From the NCBI RefSeq assembly GCF_000321225.1, contig NW_004450380.1, forward strand, positions 792,068 through 856,067: a stretch of 64,000 nt of DNA, written 5' to 3'. Source of the stretch: Odobenus rosmarus divergens. Taxonomy: Eukaryota; Chordata; Mammalia; Carnivora; Odobenidae. Made by a program: the position numbers and the translations under genes. Shown here in pieces: positions 11,115 to 22,728 of this stretch. The notes beneath the pieces were generated by a model, which saw only the letters and a program-made list of their open reading frames with translations, was not told where the DNA came from and ran no database searches. Position 1 is the first letter of the stretch. Every line of letters begins with the position of its first letter.

Positions 11115-14095
11115 TGATGGCATTGTTTTCAGGGTCTTGACTGGGGCAGTTTGGATTTGACTTCGATCTAGCTATTATTGTCTTTTACAGGGAGGGTCTG
11201 AGTGCTATTCTGACAGACATAAAGTCTATACCACAAGAAAAACTTTTGTAAAGGCAAATCCTGCTCTGAGATGGCCTGTTTCGTAAATCTGAAGAATTAA
11301 AATACTCATCTACTGTAACTTTGCAAGTTTACCCAAAACCAAGGCCTGGCAATCGTAAACACTCAAAAAATTTTTACGTATTATGGTTAAAACTTTTAAG
11401 AGCCCCCAAAGCTTACAAAATATTCATTTTGTGTGTCTCACAAGAACATGGTAGATACAATAAACTGTGATTTTAAGGTTGGTTGGTTGTTGACTCTTAA
11501 TTTCTTGTCCACGGAGTCTCTTTTCCCTCTGGCTCCCTCTATGACGAGGATGACATTTTCAAAATTCGTACAAAATGTATCATTTGATTTTGACATTACT
11601 GTTTGCTTTGAATTCACCTGTTTAACTTGAAGGGCTCCGAGTGTTTCTTTTTAAAAGAGACTATAAATTTATGAAGCCCTATAGAAGCCTTTGGGAGCTC
11701 TGCACACCCTGTACTAAACTTTGGGGATAAGTGATTTTTCCTGCACTTTGAGGTGAGGAAAATCTTGGAGTTTTCTGAGCTTTCTAAAGTGTTGTCATTG
11801 TGGAAGTTCAGTCTCCACAATAATGAAACCACATGGTAATTTTGAGGCAGATTGTCCTCTGAGTGCTACGGGTAAAATTTTTCTTAAAAGTGGGTATTAT
11901 ATTTATTTTGTATTGCTCAACAATCGAGAACAATGTTTGTGGTTCCCCTTTTCTTACTCGGGACATTTTCTCGAAGAGTTCCACATTATTTATAATCCCG
12001 TACTGACAAAATGGCTTCACACCATTTATAATAAGCTTTATTTTTTACTCAGAGATCTAGCCATTTGACCAGAGCCCATGCCGTCCCTAGGAGCACTGAC
12101 AGTCCGGGCTCACCGTGCTGGAGGCTCCGACTCGTTACCCCAGCCTCAGGCTAGGCTGCCCTGAGCAAGTGTTTAGAAATGGTTCCTCCGAGGGTGCCTG
12201 TTTTCTCCCCAAGTAACGTGTGTGGTATTACGGCAGCTCCTTGAGCTCCTGTTGTCTGTAAGCCCTCCCCAGTGATCAGCGCGGTACTTTCTGCACGGCG
12301 CATTCCACACTGCTTGGGTGGTGTCTGTAACTTCAGGGTTTGTGAATGGCACATCCCATTTTCAGACGAAAAATGAACTGCCGATTCTGTGCATTTGATA
12401 TAGCTGGTTTCTGACCACGAGACGGGAGAATTAATTCCATTTTGCTTTTAATTGGCACCAGGCAAGCAAGCTGGCTGATTGTAGTTGAGGCTTTCATAAA
12501 CTTTAGCTTCCCTTTCGTCTTTATTCCCCGGGACCCCGGGAGCTTACTACAAGTCCTAGGGTTGTTTTTGAGGGTGGTAAGTGGAGCTCTTGAAATATCT
12601 TTGGTGCAACTGTGATTTCTCTTTATCAAAGTGAGGGAAGTGTTCCCTCTCCGCAGGTGCTTGGATGAATCAGCAGTAAAATGTTTGCAGTGCAGTTTGC
12701 AGGGCTCGGACCGTGGCCTGGAAAGAGCTTAGAAGTGTTGGGCACTGGGAGGAGGGAGACTCTACCAGCTGCAGGGGGGCGATCAAGCCCGGGCTGGGTT
12801 GCAGCCCCTCGGCGCTCGCATGTTGGAGAGCCAGGCTAGCAGCGAGCACAGAACCCCGGTCTACGTGGTGGTTTTGGTTTTGCGTCTCTTCTTTCTTTCC
12901 CCGTCATTGTCACTTTCTGGGTTGCTAGGCTTGTGGATTGATGTCTAACACTGCCCATTGTGTATTTGTGATTTGCGTTTTGTAATTAAGAGGAACAATG
13001 GGAGTCCATTGGGTCTCGTTATATATAATGGTTGGTTTAATTTGTTTCACTTCTATCTTGTTAATTGTAAATTGATCATTAAGATTTGAATTCTAATCTG
13101 TCACCAGGGTTGTGGGTATTGAGGCTAGAGCAATGATCCTGGTTTTAATCACTGATGATGAGAAACAAATTTTATAATTTTGGTACATATTGCAGTTCAT
13201 ATATTTTAACACTGTATTTTATGGTGTTATAAATATTGTTAAATGACTTTTAGTGTAGTTTTACTGTGTGGACTATAATGTATAAATTATATTACTGTTT
13301 TGGCAACAGTCAGTATCCAACTGTGTGAGTTTAATTGAAGTAAAGAACACACACCCGGTTAAACTATTTTTTTCACCCTCATGTTTAGACAATGTTACGT
13401 TGGGATGCTACAAAAATTATATTCTACAAGGAGAGACTCATACTGGCCTCTGCTAATTGTCACCAAAAGTCAAGTGAGAATCTAAAAGAATAAAAAATTA
13501 AGGCATCAGGTTTTCCCTTAAAAAAGCAATTATCACTGTAATCCTAATTGTAGTAGTAAAATATTATACTTCGTGCAAATGCCATTACACAATATAACTG
13601 GTATATAAAAATGCAGGGAAAAGTTCATGCTTCTGTGAAGCCAGAAATTACCTAAATTTTCTATAAAAATGGATTAGAGTCAATTATTCTTTTATATGAC
13701 ACTGGGATAATCATGCCGCAAACGTTATCTGGAACCAACACAGAGACTGGTGCTCAAGTTTACTCTCTAAACTTTGCAAACCACTAGTTCTTTCAATATA
13801 TCGTGGGCCCTGGACAGACAAATGATGATGTCCATGGACATTTGCCAAATTTTTATCAAACACTGCAAGTTGGAAGGCAAATTACCATTATGTTTATAAA
13901 CCCCAAAATATGCAAAACAGAAATAAATATCATAGCAATAAAATACCTGATAGTAATGTACACTTTACAAAATAACATTTATCTTTTTGTGGTCGTGTAA
14001 GACATCCCCAATATAGGGCATTTGGCTATAACTACAAAGAAAAATTAAGAAAAAAATTTCCTATGACATTACCATCCAGCAAAGTATTGTTCGTC
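11115..14095. other. Repeat-poor intronic tract
   Basis: About 3 kb without any SINE, L1, MIR or L2 that I can recognise, in a window where such elements are otherwise frequent. The stretch 12960-13330 is AT-rich and rich in homeodomain-like TAAT text. The stretch 12080-12320 is more GC-rich. Short open frames here have no domain signs. A conserved regulatory element is possible but not shown by the sequence alone. Confidence 0.5.
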
Positions 14096-14121
14096 TGCAG
14101 TGCATCTCCTGGCAGTGAGTT

Positions 14122-14189
14122 TGCGTGTGGATGTAAGTGTGTTTGTACACACACATGCGTGTGAATGTAAGTGTGTTTGTACATACACA
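14122..14189. repeat. 34-bp tandem duplication
   Basis: Two adjacent 34-bp units (14122-14155 and 14156-14189), each starting tgcgtgtg and containing atgtaagtgtgtttgtaca. They differ at about two positions. Confidence 0.9.
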
Positions 14190-14213
14190 TTCACCTGGTG
14201 GGTGACTGGCACT

Positions 14214-14470
14214 GTATGTACAATCTATCCTGCTTTCACTTACTGTTGCTGGTGAACATTTGTCTACGTCACTACTCTGGAAACCATTTTAATTGAATCA
14301 TTCGTATGCATAATAATTCATTAGACATTTAAAATGTTTCCAGTTTTTCACTGTTATGAATAATACAATAATAATTTTGTCCATTATTCTGAATTTTTGA
14401 TGATTCCCTTAGTCGAGATGCCTAAAAGAGGATTGCGGGTCCAAAGACTCTGACCTTTTTTCTGTTTCAA
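14214..14470 (-). mobile_element. L1 3' region relic (antisense)
   Basis: Plus-strand landmarks include tggtgaacatttgtctacg, tttccagtttttcactg, ttatgaataatacaa and gaggattgcgggtccaaag. In this order they match the complement of an old L1 3' region. Confidence 0.65.
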
Positions 14471-14592
14471 TAATAATGAACTTTTTAAGGCTATTGATGT
14501 GGATGACTTTGCTCAAGTACTACGCTAGATTCTCAGTATACCCACATCAGTATGTGACGCGAAGAGTTGAGATTTACAAAAGAAGTGAGAGG

Positions 14593-14825
14593 CAGTATGG
14601 CATAGTGGGTGGGACAACCCTTTTAGAGTTGGGCAGGCCAGTGTTTGTATCAGGGCTGGGCTAATCACCCTTGGGTGACCTCAGGCAAGTCATTAAACCT
14701 CCTATTTACCTCACAGAGAAAAGGAAATAAACACTTGCTTTGAAGATTTAATTTCGATCATTAATATAAAGGATGGATTCCGCTATCTGGCAGAAAGTAG
14801 GCATGCGGCACTAAATACTCAACCG
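14593..14825 (+). repeat. MIR relic
   Basis: Sense MIR: agtatggcatagtgggtggg at the head, then gggtgacctcaggcaagtca and ttaaacctcctatttacctc, with a diverged tail near ggcactaaatactcaacc. Confidence 0.75.
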
Positions 14826-15999
14826 GAACCTGGTTTTGTTGTGCATTTTTTTGAATAATAGTAGAAATTGAATATTTTATAAATGTCAATTGACCATTTC
14901 TATTTCTTCCTCTGTGAATATTTTTCATATTCCTCGTATGTTTTAGTTTAGATTTTGATGGAGAGTGGGATAGCACTTTATTAAATGATGTTTCTCCTCT
15001 TCATTTGTCTCATTTTTCCTGTGTTCTCAGTTCTTTTTTTAATTTTGAAAATTTTGTTCCCAGTGCCTTTTGTTTTTCATGAATTTTTTTCAAAATCAAA
15101 GTAACTTTCAAAATTTTTTTTCCAGGTTTGTTGAGAAATTATTGAAATGCATCACCATCTAAGTTTAAGAAGTACAGCATGATGGTGTGATTTACATGTA
15201 TTATGACATGATGACCACAGTAGGTTCAGCTTCAGTGACTTTATTTTTTTGTCTTAAATATATGTCTATTGTAAAAATTCAAAAAATATGGAAAAGGAAA
15301 ATATATTTAAAAAAATTCCTAATTCTGACACCTAGAGATAATCCATATTAATATGTAATATACACATCAAAGTATTTTTAAGGGAGGAGGGGAAAGTATT
15401 TTTTAATTATAAAATGGTGTTACTATATGCTGATTTTGAAATATTTTCCTTTCTTACCAATATATCATATTTTTAGGACAATAAATAATGCCACCAATAG
15501 ATAGCCCTCACTGTCAGAATAGCCTCTTTATATACCTTTGTATAAGTAATGTAACCAGTCTTCTGTTGCAACATTTCTCGATTCGGTTTCCAGATATTGG
15601 GTTGCAGAGCAAGGTTGCTTCTAGAAAGAATGCTGCTGTGAGCATTACAACTTTTTGTGTGTAAAGGTTTCATATTCTTATATTGTAAAAATCTATGTTT
15701 CCTTTGTGATTGTTCTTTTAAAAAGTGACTTTTTTTCTGGGGAAGTACCTGAGAACAGATAAATATTCTTCTGTGTGTTTTCCTAATCTGGTTTAAGGAT
15801 ACTTGTTGTCTTTTGGGAATTTATTTTAGTGCATAGTGCATGTTGTGATAGGAGATACTAATCTTGGAAGACCACTCAATTAACAATTTCTTATAACTGC
15901 CTTAAATTCTTGTATATTGTATGTGATTTTGAAATGAGAAACATAAATCATTACTAACTGATTTAGACTATTTTAAATATAGGTAAATTCTTATTAGGA

Positions 16000-16290
16000 G
16001 AAGCAAATGTAGACTGAGTGCTTGATATGAGCTTAAAAATGAGATAATCCCTGCCCTCATGTATAATCTAGTAAGAAAGATGAGGCATAGAGCCACAGTT
16101 CAGAGGAATAAATTATAAGCTAATATATGGAGAAAAGCTGGGGGTAGTTTCAAAAAATGTGCTGACATACAGAGAACTGCAAAGTATTAATCAGGGCAAG
16201 CTTCCTTTGAGGTGACACTGGAACCAAGATGAAAACAAAATGAGGAATGAGGGGAACGGAAAGTGAGAAATTGCTTCATACAGTGACACC
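16000..16290 (+). repeat. Ancient interspersed repeat, family not named
   Basis: It shares the order seen elsewhere in the window: gactgagtgcttgatatgag, a ccctgccctcatgtataatc block, then cttcctttgaggtgacactg. Probably an old non-autonomous repeat. Confidence 0.45.
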
Positions 16291-16294
16291 GTCG

Positions 16295-16322
16295 CTTGGG
16301 ATGAGTTCCTTGGGATGAGTTC
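16295..16322. repeat. 14-bp tandem duplication
   Basis: cttgggatgagttc occurs twice head to tail at 16295-16308 and 16309-16322. Confidence 0.95.
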
Positions 16323-17863
16323 CCTGAGCAAATCCACATCTCTCCTTGACCAGGAAGAAAACTCTCACCGAATGGAGGAATCCTTTCTTTGGAGGGACAT
16401 AATTCTGCATCAAGTGTCTTACTTACCCTTCAAGAAGCAAACCAGTTGTTAACTGCTCGCATTTTCATATGCAAGAGCCTTAAACTTCCGGTACCTGTGA
16501 GGAGTATGAGGAGGTGGTGGCCGCAGGATCCATGCTGAATGAAAGCAAGGACAGGGATATGGTTTTTCTTGGAGAGGTCTCTTTCTGATCTTTGGATTTC
16601 GAGACTTGAGGTGATCCTCCAAGATACTGAAGACGTAGCATATTTGCCGAGGGACACGAATCATCATCACCAAAGTAGCTACCAGTGATCCCACATGAGA
16701 TGTGTGAAGGCAGGAAAAAGATTGGGTAAATAGTACCTGAGGTGGCAAAGTGGGAGAAGGTGAATCTTACGTGTCTCCAGAGCGGACCCCTGCATGGGAA
16801 GCAAGCTTGTCTGCTCTCGGGATGCCAGGAAAACTTGGAAGGCAGAAGTGAAGCATAGGACCGAAACCAAAATTAACAGTTCTGCCCCCTACCCCATGGA
16901 GCCAGTGACTGTCCCTCCTCCACCCAGCGGATTAGGGGCTTCCTCTCCGAAGACATTGAACCAGCAGGCTCTGGTTAAAATAGGGGCACTGAGAATAGCA
17001 ACGAAATTAATAGGAAGAAGTCTGCATTCTGAAAGGTGAGATCCCCACCTCTCTACTTCCCACCAGCTCCTAAACCACTGCTAGTTAGGGTCAGACCCAA
17101 CAAGCAGGGAGCTGGAGAATTCTTCTCTTGAGAAGCAGAATGGCCACAGAAGGAAGAATGATAGATACGGGTATTAGAAATCTCCCACTGGAAAAGATGG
17201 CTTGACGTTCCGTCACTCTACACCAAAGCCCTCACTGGGGGACGATAAATGTACACCAGTGCACATGCGATCATGACAAGCTACTGAGCCAGCAAGGACC
17301 AATATTTAGGTAGTCACATGACATAAATATGGCTATTGCTTTAACTACACGCTGGAATATTAGTAATTACATTAACAAACTGGAGATGGGGTGGGAGGGT
17401 GGGTAGAGGAACACCATTTATCATTATTATGCCTTTTGGAACTATATGATTTTAATCATGTGCCATTACATTAGCTATGTTAATTAAAAGAAACAACGCT
17501 CTGTCATAGAGATTAGGCCTGGGATTGCTCCTTTAACAGCATGGTGGCTGGCCTGCAATAGGCACCCAATAAATATGGGTATGAATAGGAATCATCATTT
17601 TTTTGTCGGTCCTGGAAGAAGCCATCTCTTTCAGAGTAAGTCACTCTTCCTTTCTCTTTCTGCCACTTAAGTCCCTGCGATGCATATATTCCTCCACTAA
17701 ACATTTTGCAATTTCTGAAATATTCTGTTTTACATAAAATAACTTTTATTTACACTGTTATTTTTAAGTATGGGTTTAAGACAATGCTAATGTTATATGG
17801 TAAAAACATGCTCCGGTAATAAGAACTTTAACATCTGTCATTTCTGTGTTTTCACCTCTCTAG

Positions 17864-17995
17864 GTCTGAAATAGCTCAGCTCAGTCAAGAGAAAAGGTAT
17901 ACGCACGACAAACTGGAAAAGTTAGAGAGGAGAAATGAGGAATTGGAGGAGCAGTGTGTCCAACACGGGAGACTACATGAGATAATGAAGCAGAG
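17864..17995 (+). CDS. SDCCAG8: SDCCAG8 exon C (internal coding exon)
   Basis: A 132-bp exon. The acceptor is a good pyrimidine tract ending CTCTCTAG at 17863; the donor is CAGAG/GTAAT at 17996. The first G completes the split Arg codon AG/G, 43 whole codons run from 17865 to 17993, and AG opens another split codon. The translation starts SEIAQLSQEKRY and ends GRLHEIMKQ, with the charged run KLEKLERRNEELEEQ between. This is a continuous coiled coil expected near residues 615-660 of the human protein (probably exon 16, inferred). The start and end phases are identical and the length is a multiple of three, so this exon could be skipped without a frameshift. The donor (GTAAT) is less ideal than those of A and B. 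Confidence 0.95.
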
Positions 17996-18366
17996 GTAAT
18001 ACAGCTTCAGTAATCAACTGACATGCTGTATATTGAAAGTGCTTGGTTCAAAATCAGAGTGGGAATTGGTGTGGAATAAATAGAATTCATGGCCACTGTG
18101 GCATGCGAGGGATGTGCTCAAAATCTAATACTCTTGAGTATTTATGCTTTCTCCACTTAGGTTGTCCTTATACTACACAGAGGAGAGAGTATATCTCCTC
18201 TTTACTATTCTGTAGACACAGAGTTAGATTTAATAGCATTATAGGAAATCCATCTACCTTTAAGGTGTAAGTTGGTGATGTAATATGGAGGACTGTCATA
18301 GAAATTAGGTTTCGTGTGTTTTTTGTAAGATAAAACATATAAGAGGCTAAGAAGGTTAAATATCTT

Positions 18367-18564
18367 TTTAAAATATATTTATTCATTTACTTGAGAGAGA
18401 GAGAGCATGTGTGCTCGAGTGGGGGGAGGGAGAGAGAATCCCCAAGCAGACTCCCCACTGAGCACAGAGCCTGATGCTGGGCTGGATCCCACAACCCATG
18501 AGATTATGACCTGAACCGAAACCAAGAGTCAGATGCTTAACCGACTGAGCCACCCAGGTGCCCC
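18367..18564 (-). mobile_element. Carnivore tRNA-Lys SINE (antisense)
   Basis: Complete antisense copy with (ttta)-type tail complement, GA tract, aagcagactccccactgagc body and gccacccaggtgcccc head complement. The target-site duplication gttaaatatctt is exact at 18355-18366 and 18569-18580. It is the nearest young retroelement to a coding exon, starting 371 bp past exon C. Confidence 0.97.
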
Positions 18565-18639
18565 AAAAGTTAAATATCTTCATCAGATATGCACTGATGG
18601 TGTTGCTGGAGACAATTTAACTCCAAACCTTTTGGTTCT

Positions 18640-18790
18640 TCCTAGTGGTGTCACTGGGAGCAACTTACGTGACCTCCCTGAGCATCAGTTTCTTTATCTA
18701 ATATTGGGACTAATAATGGCCACTTTGCGGTTTGATATAAAGATCAAATATACATCAAGCGCTTGGCTCCTACTAGGCACCTACTAAATG
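18640..18790 (+). repeat. MIR relic
   Basis: Sense MIR: tgacctccctgagcatcagt, ttctttatctaatattggga, then agcgcttggctcctactagg. Confidence 0.7.
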
Positions 18791-18811
18791 GCGCCAATGA
18801 TATTTGCTCCC

Positions 18812-18918
18812 TTTTTCTAGGTGAAGAAACGCAAGCTCAGAGAGCCTAATGGATTTGCTCAGAGGGAAAGGTTGAGGAAGTGGTAGAGTTCAAACTTGAA
18901 TCTTGATCTTTTGACTCC
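18812..18918 (-). repeat. MIR relic, antisense
   Basis: ttctaggtgaagaaacgcaa, gctcagagagcctaatggat and agttcaaacttgaatcttga follow the complemented MIR core. It abuts a sense MIR, giving a head-to-head pair of old relics. Confidence 0.65.
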
Positions 18919-19450
18919 AAATTCCTTTCCTTTTTAAGTGCAGTTCTTTTGTAACAAACCCAGACCCTTCTCATTTCCTATAAATGTGTCACTTAAAATT
19001 TCTGTATAATGATGGATTCCCCAGGGGGAAAAGAAACGTCAGTATTTACAACATACAATGAATGGATTGCTGTAGGTTTGGACTCCAGTGATGATCACGT
19101 GTACAACATCGCCGCAAGCTTGAAGGGGTTCTCTTGGCTCCCAGCCCCCCCATTCCTATCCAGCTCCCCAGACACCCCACACCTTCTCTGTTTCAAAAGC
19201 AATTGTTGACGTAATTGAGAGGAAAATGAAAATGCTTATAGACTCCTTTTATTTTGTTTTTTAAATTTAAAGTCAACATAGAGTCCTTGGGGAGGGGGTA
19301 AATACTTTATATTTCAATCACTTGCTCTATTGAAGGGAAGAAAGGTAGTCGGAAAATGGCACTGCTTTTCAGCCACCAAAATATTAAAATATGGGTGTAT
19401 TGGGAGGTAATTAATCATTCATTTATTTACTCATTAAAATATTTACTTAG

Positions 19451-19661
19451 GGGGAACCTGGGTGGCTCAGTCGGTTAAGTGACTGCCTTTGGCTCAGGTC
19501 ATGGTCCCAGGGTCCTGGGATCGAGCCCCACATCGGGCTCCCTGCTCAGCGGGAAGCCTGCTTCTCCCTCTCCCACTCCCCCTACTTGTGTTCCCTCTCT
19601 CGCTGTCTCTCTCTCTCTCTGTCAATTAAATAAATAAATAAAATCAAATTAAAAAATAAAA
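19451..19661 (+). mobile_element. Carnivore tRNA-Lys SINE (sense), young copy
   Basis: Full-length sense element: gggaacctgggtggctcagt head, tcgagccccacatcgggctc B-box region, agcgggaagcctgcttctcc body, CT-rich tract and an A-rich tail. It is flanked by an exact 16-bp target-site duplication taaaatatttacttag at 19435-19450 and 19662-19677. The perfect duplication marks a late insertion. Confidence 0.98.
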
Positions 19662-19939
19662 TAAAATATTTACTTAGACTCAGACACTGTTCTAGGCCAG
19701 ACTAAAATACCTTAGGTTTTGTGGGCCACGTGTGGTTTCTGTCACAAGGTCTTCTTTGTTTTGCTTTTACATTTCACAGTCTTTTAAGAAAACAAAACCA
19801 TTCATGGCTAGAGGGCCAACAAAACAAGCCAGAGAATTTGGCCTGGTTTGGGCTGCAATTTTTCCCATACTGGACAACCAAGTCATTTTGCTAATATTTT
19901 TTTTCCCTAAATTTGTATTAGAGTCCACAAAATGCACTC

Positions 19940-20055
19940 AGCCATGTTATCTTACCTTGAAACAAAGGGGAAATAGCTGTTACTATCATCCATTTCCAGA
20001 TGAATAACTGAGGCTCTCAGAAACCTACAGTTGCCGACTGAAGGCCAGGCAGCAA
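19940..20055 (-). repeat. MIR relic, antisense
   Basis: atcatccatttccagatgaa, taactgaggctctcagaaac and gaaggccaggcagcaa keep the complemented MIR order. Confidence 0.6.
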
Positions 20056-20805
20056 ATTAATCATTCATTCATTCAACAGATATTTATTGATTGCTGTGTT
20101 CTCCACCACATGCTGGGAATAAAATAGCAAAGTAAACATAGTCCCCAGTGTCATGAAATTTACAGCCTTATAGGGAAGGTGAATATAGACGAAATAATGT
20201 CATAAATATCTAATTAATTACAGTAACAATTGGTTCTATAAAGAGATATATACTTTGTGGTAGAAGCACCTTTAATAAGGGGACTTACCTGCTCAGGAAA
20301 AGTTTCAATGAGAAAAATGATACTCAAAGTGAATCCGTAAGCGTCAGAATAGGGACGCCTAGCTTTCTAGAGCGGGAGATGGCCGACCGTGCCCCAGCCC
20401 ACAGCCCACGGTACGAGGCTCAGGAGGGCAGTGGTGCTCATTTGTCCACGTACTGTTTGTGGCTCGTCTTGCGTTGCAGTGCCAGAGCTCAGCGCTGGAG
20501 TCAGAGACTGTGACCCATTGGCCCATGAAGCCCGAAATACTTAATGTCTGTCCTTCTCCTAAAAAAGTTCACCAGCTCCTGTTCTGGAGAAAAGAAGACT
20601 GTAAAATTGAAGAAAGGACTTTTGAGGAAGGAAAGAAACTTGTGTGTTTAACATAAAGAATAAGGGAAAGAATGACACATGATGAGGTTGGAGAGGTAGG
20701 TGAGGGCCAGACCTTTAAGTTTTTCTTACAGACCTTTTACTTAGGAATTTTTATTTTTTTAAAGAATGAGGTGATCAAATATCCATTTAAAAAATAGCAT
20801 TCCAG

Positions 20806-20985
20806 GGGTGCCTGGGTGACACAGTGTCTGACTCTTGGTTTTGGCTCAGGTCGTGATCTCATGGTCGTGGGATTGAGCCCCGTGTCGGGCTCCACACTCA
20901 GCACAGAGTCTGCTAGAGATTCTTTCTCCTTCTCCCTCTGCCCTTCCCGCTCATGCTCTCTCTCTCAAATAAATAAATAAATATT
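20806..20985 (+). mobile_element. Carnivore tRNA-Lys SINE, older body type (sense)
   Basis: Head gggtgcctgggtgacacagt, body ggctccacactcagcacaga and tail caaataaataaataaat. The target-site duplication is a perfect 20 bp, tttaaaaaatagcattccag, at 20786-20805 and 20986-21005. The tRNA A-box region is altered (tgacacagtgtctgac). Confidence 0.98.
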
Positions 20986-21570
20986 TTTAAAAAATAGCAT
21001 TCCAGTTCCAGAGTAGATCATGTGTTAGAGCAGAGCCACAGTGTTTGTGCGAGATCCATTGGGAGCTCCTGGAGTAGTTGGGTGATGATGGTGCTTGAAC
21101 TCGAAGTGATGATAATGATGATAGAGAGAGGTAAACAGATTGGGGAAATATGTAGGAGGCGAAATCAATAGGACTTAGTAATTGATTGAGTCTGTTGGGT
21201 AGGGGGGCATGTCAAGGATAATACCCATATTTCTGACTCGAGCAATGGGGACATAGTGGCGCCACTTAGAGAGCTAGAGGATACACAAAGAAGCAGGTTT
21301 GTGGGCGAGATGGCTTGGGTTTGGGATAAGACCAAGTGTTCAATTTGGCCCTGTCAAGTTTAATATGCCAATGCTTTATACAAATGGAAATGTCAAATAA
21401 GCAGGGAGACATAGGGACTCCGCCTAGGAGACAGGTCTGGGCTGGAGATAGAAATCTATCAATAGAGCCTGTAGAGGATATTTGAAACCTTGTGAGTAAA
21501 TGAGGTAAATAACCAGAGGGAAAGTACAATAAGAAGGAAAAAGGGCTTCAACATTTAAAGAACATTAACA

Positions 21571-21766
21571 TTTTTTAAAGGATGTATTTATTTATTTGAG
21601 AGAGAGTGTGTTTATGAGCAGCAAAAGGAAAGGGAGAGAGAGTCTGAAGCAGACTCCCCACTGAGTGAGGAGCCTGACACGGGGCTCGATCTCATGACCC
21701 TGAGATGACAACTTGAGCCAAAACCAAGATTTGGATGCCTAACCGACTGAGCCACCCAGGTGCACC
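21571..21766 (-). mobile_element. Carnivore tRNA-Lys SINE (antisense)
   Basis: Tail complement ggatgtatttatttatttga, GA tract, gcagactccccactgagtga, and head complement gccacccaggtgcacc. Flanks aagaacattaac (21558) and aagaacaccaac (21767) are an imperfect duplication, so the copy is older than 19451. Confidence 0.95.
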
Positions 21767-22728
21767 AAGAACACCAACCTTTTTAAAGGTAAGGTAGAGG
21801 TTGGCAAAAGACACTAAGACAAGGAACCCGGGAAACAAGTGGAAACCAGAAGAGCATGCTGTCGTGCATGCTTCAGCAAAGAGGAAGGGACCAACCAGAT
21901 GCTGCTGAGTGATTAATTGACTGAAAGTATCCACTGAACTTAGTGACATAGACAGCACTGGTTATGTTAACAAAAATATTGTTAGTAGAAGAGTACGGCA
22001 ACCATGTTAAGGCATATTGAAAAGTTAGCATGAGTAGAAAAACTGACATAGCACATTTAAAATACTTTTTCATGAGATTCGGTGGCCAAGGAAAGCAGAA
22101 AGCATTTAGCGAGAATCCAACAATATTTAAAAAGACCAAGCAACCGGTGGTGGGGGAATGTATTAGGAGGGGTAGATGTGAATGTATTAAATTCTGATTG
22201 TCCAGATCATTAAACTATGGAGTCAGGAAAGGCCCATTTTCCAGCTGGTGATTTGGAATCTCTGGTATCCACAAAGGCAGTCCAGGGGATTCCTCTTCAA
22301 GATAGCAATGGCATATTTTCTGGTAATGTTTTAAGACAGGTATGGATTCATATATTTTGTCATCGAAAATAGAACCATGTGAGAACTCCGCAGTGTTTGC
22401 AGAGGGAACAAGCCTTAGTGCCCTCATGTGCTGTCGTGGGGTCAAGTATTGGGTCACCAGCCCCCAGGAATCCACATTGCTTTGTCAGTTATGCAGTCTT
22501 ACATAGTTTTGTTTTCTTTTTGTGGCAATGTATGGCTTAAATTACACACATAAAAACCATTGACGAAGACATGCAGCTGCTGATTGTTATGTAACGAGTG
22601 AATAATGAGTTTAACATTGGCAATTCTTCTATAAACTACCTCAGAATGATCTTTACCAAATCTATGAAGTTGTATTTTTCTAATAGAAAGTTTATTCCTT
22701 GAAAACCAGTGTTAAGAATAGGAAATAG

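Larger units (their letters stand above)
8312..17863 (+). other. SDCCAG8: SDCCAG8 intron between exons B and C
   Basis: A 9552-bp intron with GTAGGT donor and a CACCTCTCTAG acceptor. It holds two antisense carnivore SINEs, one MIR interrupted by a SINE, another MIR, an antisense L1 relic, a 34-bp tandem duplication and a repeat-poor tract. The intervals 8510-9880, 14830-15990 and 16330-17860 hold nothing I can name. No additional exon is supported. Confidence 0.9.
20056..22460 (+). repeat. Long ancient interspersed repeat, family not named
   Basis: It starts with tcattcattcattcaacaga and tatttattgattgctgtgtt and continues through purine-rich text. Later landmarks are gggacatagtggcgccactt (21250), aatgtcaaataagcaggga (21390) and gaggatatttgaaacc (21475). 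Two SINEs (20806-20985, 21571-21766) interrupt it. It resembles a common old mammalian repeat whose name I cannot give by eye. The region past 21550 is less certain. Confidence 0.45.
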
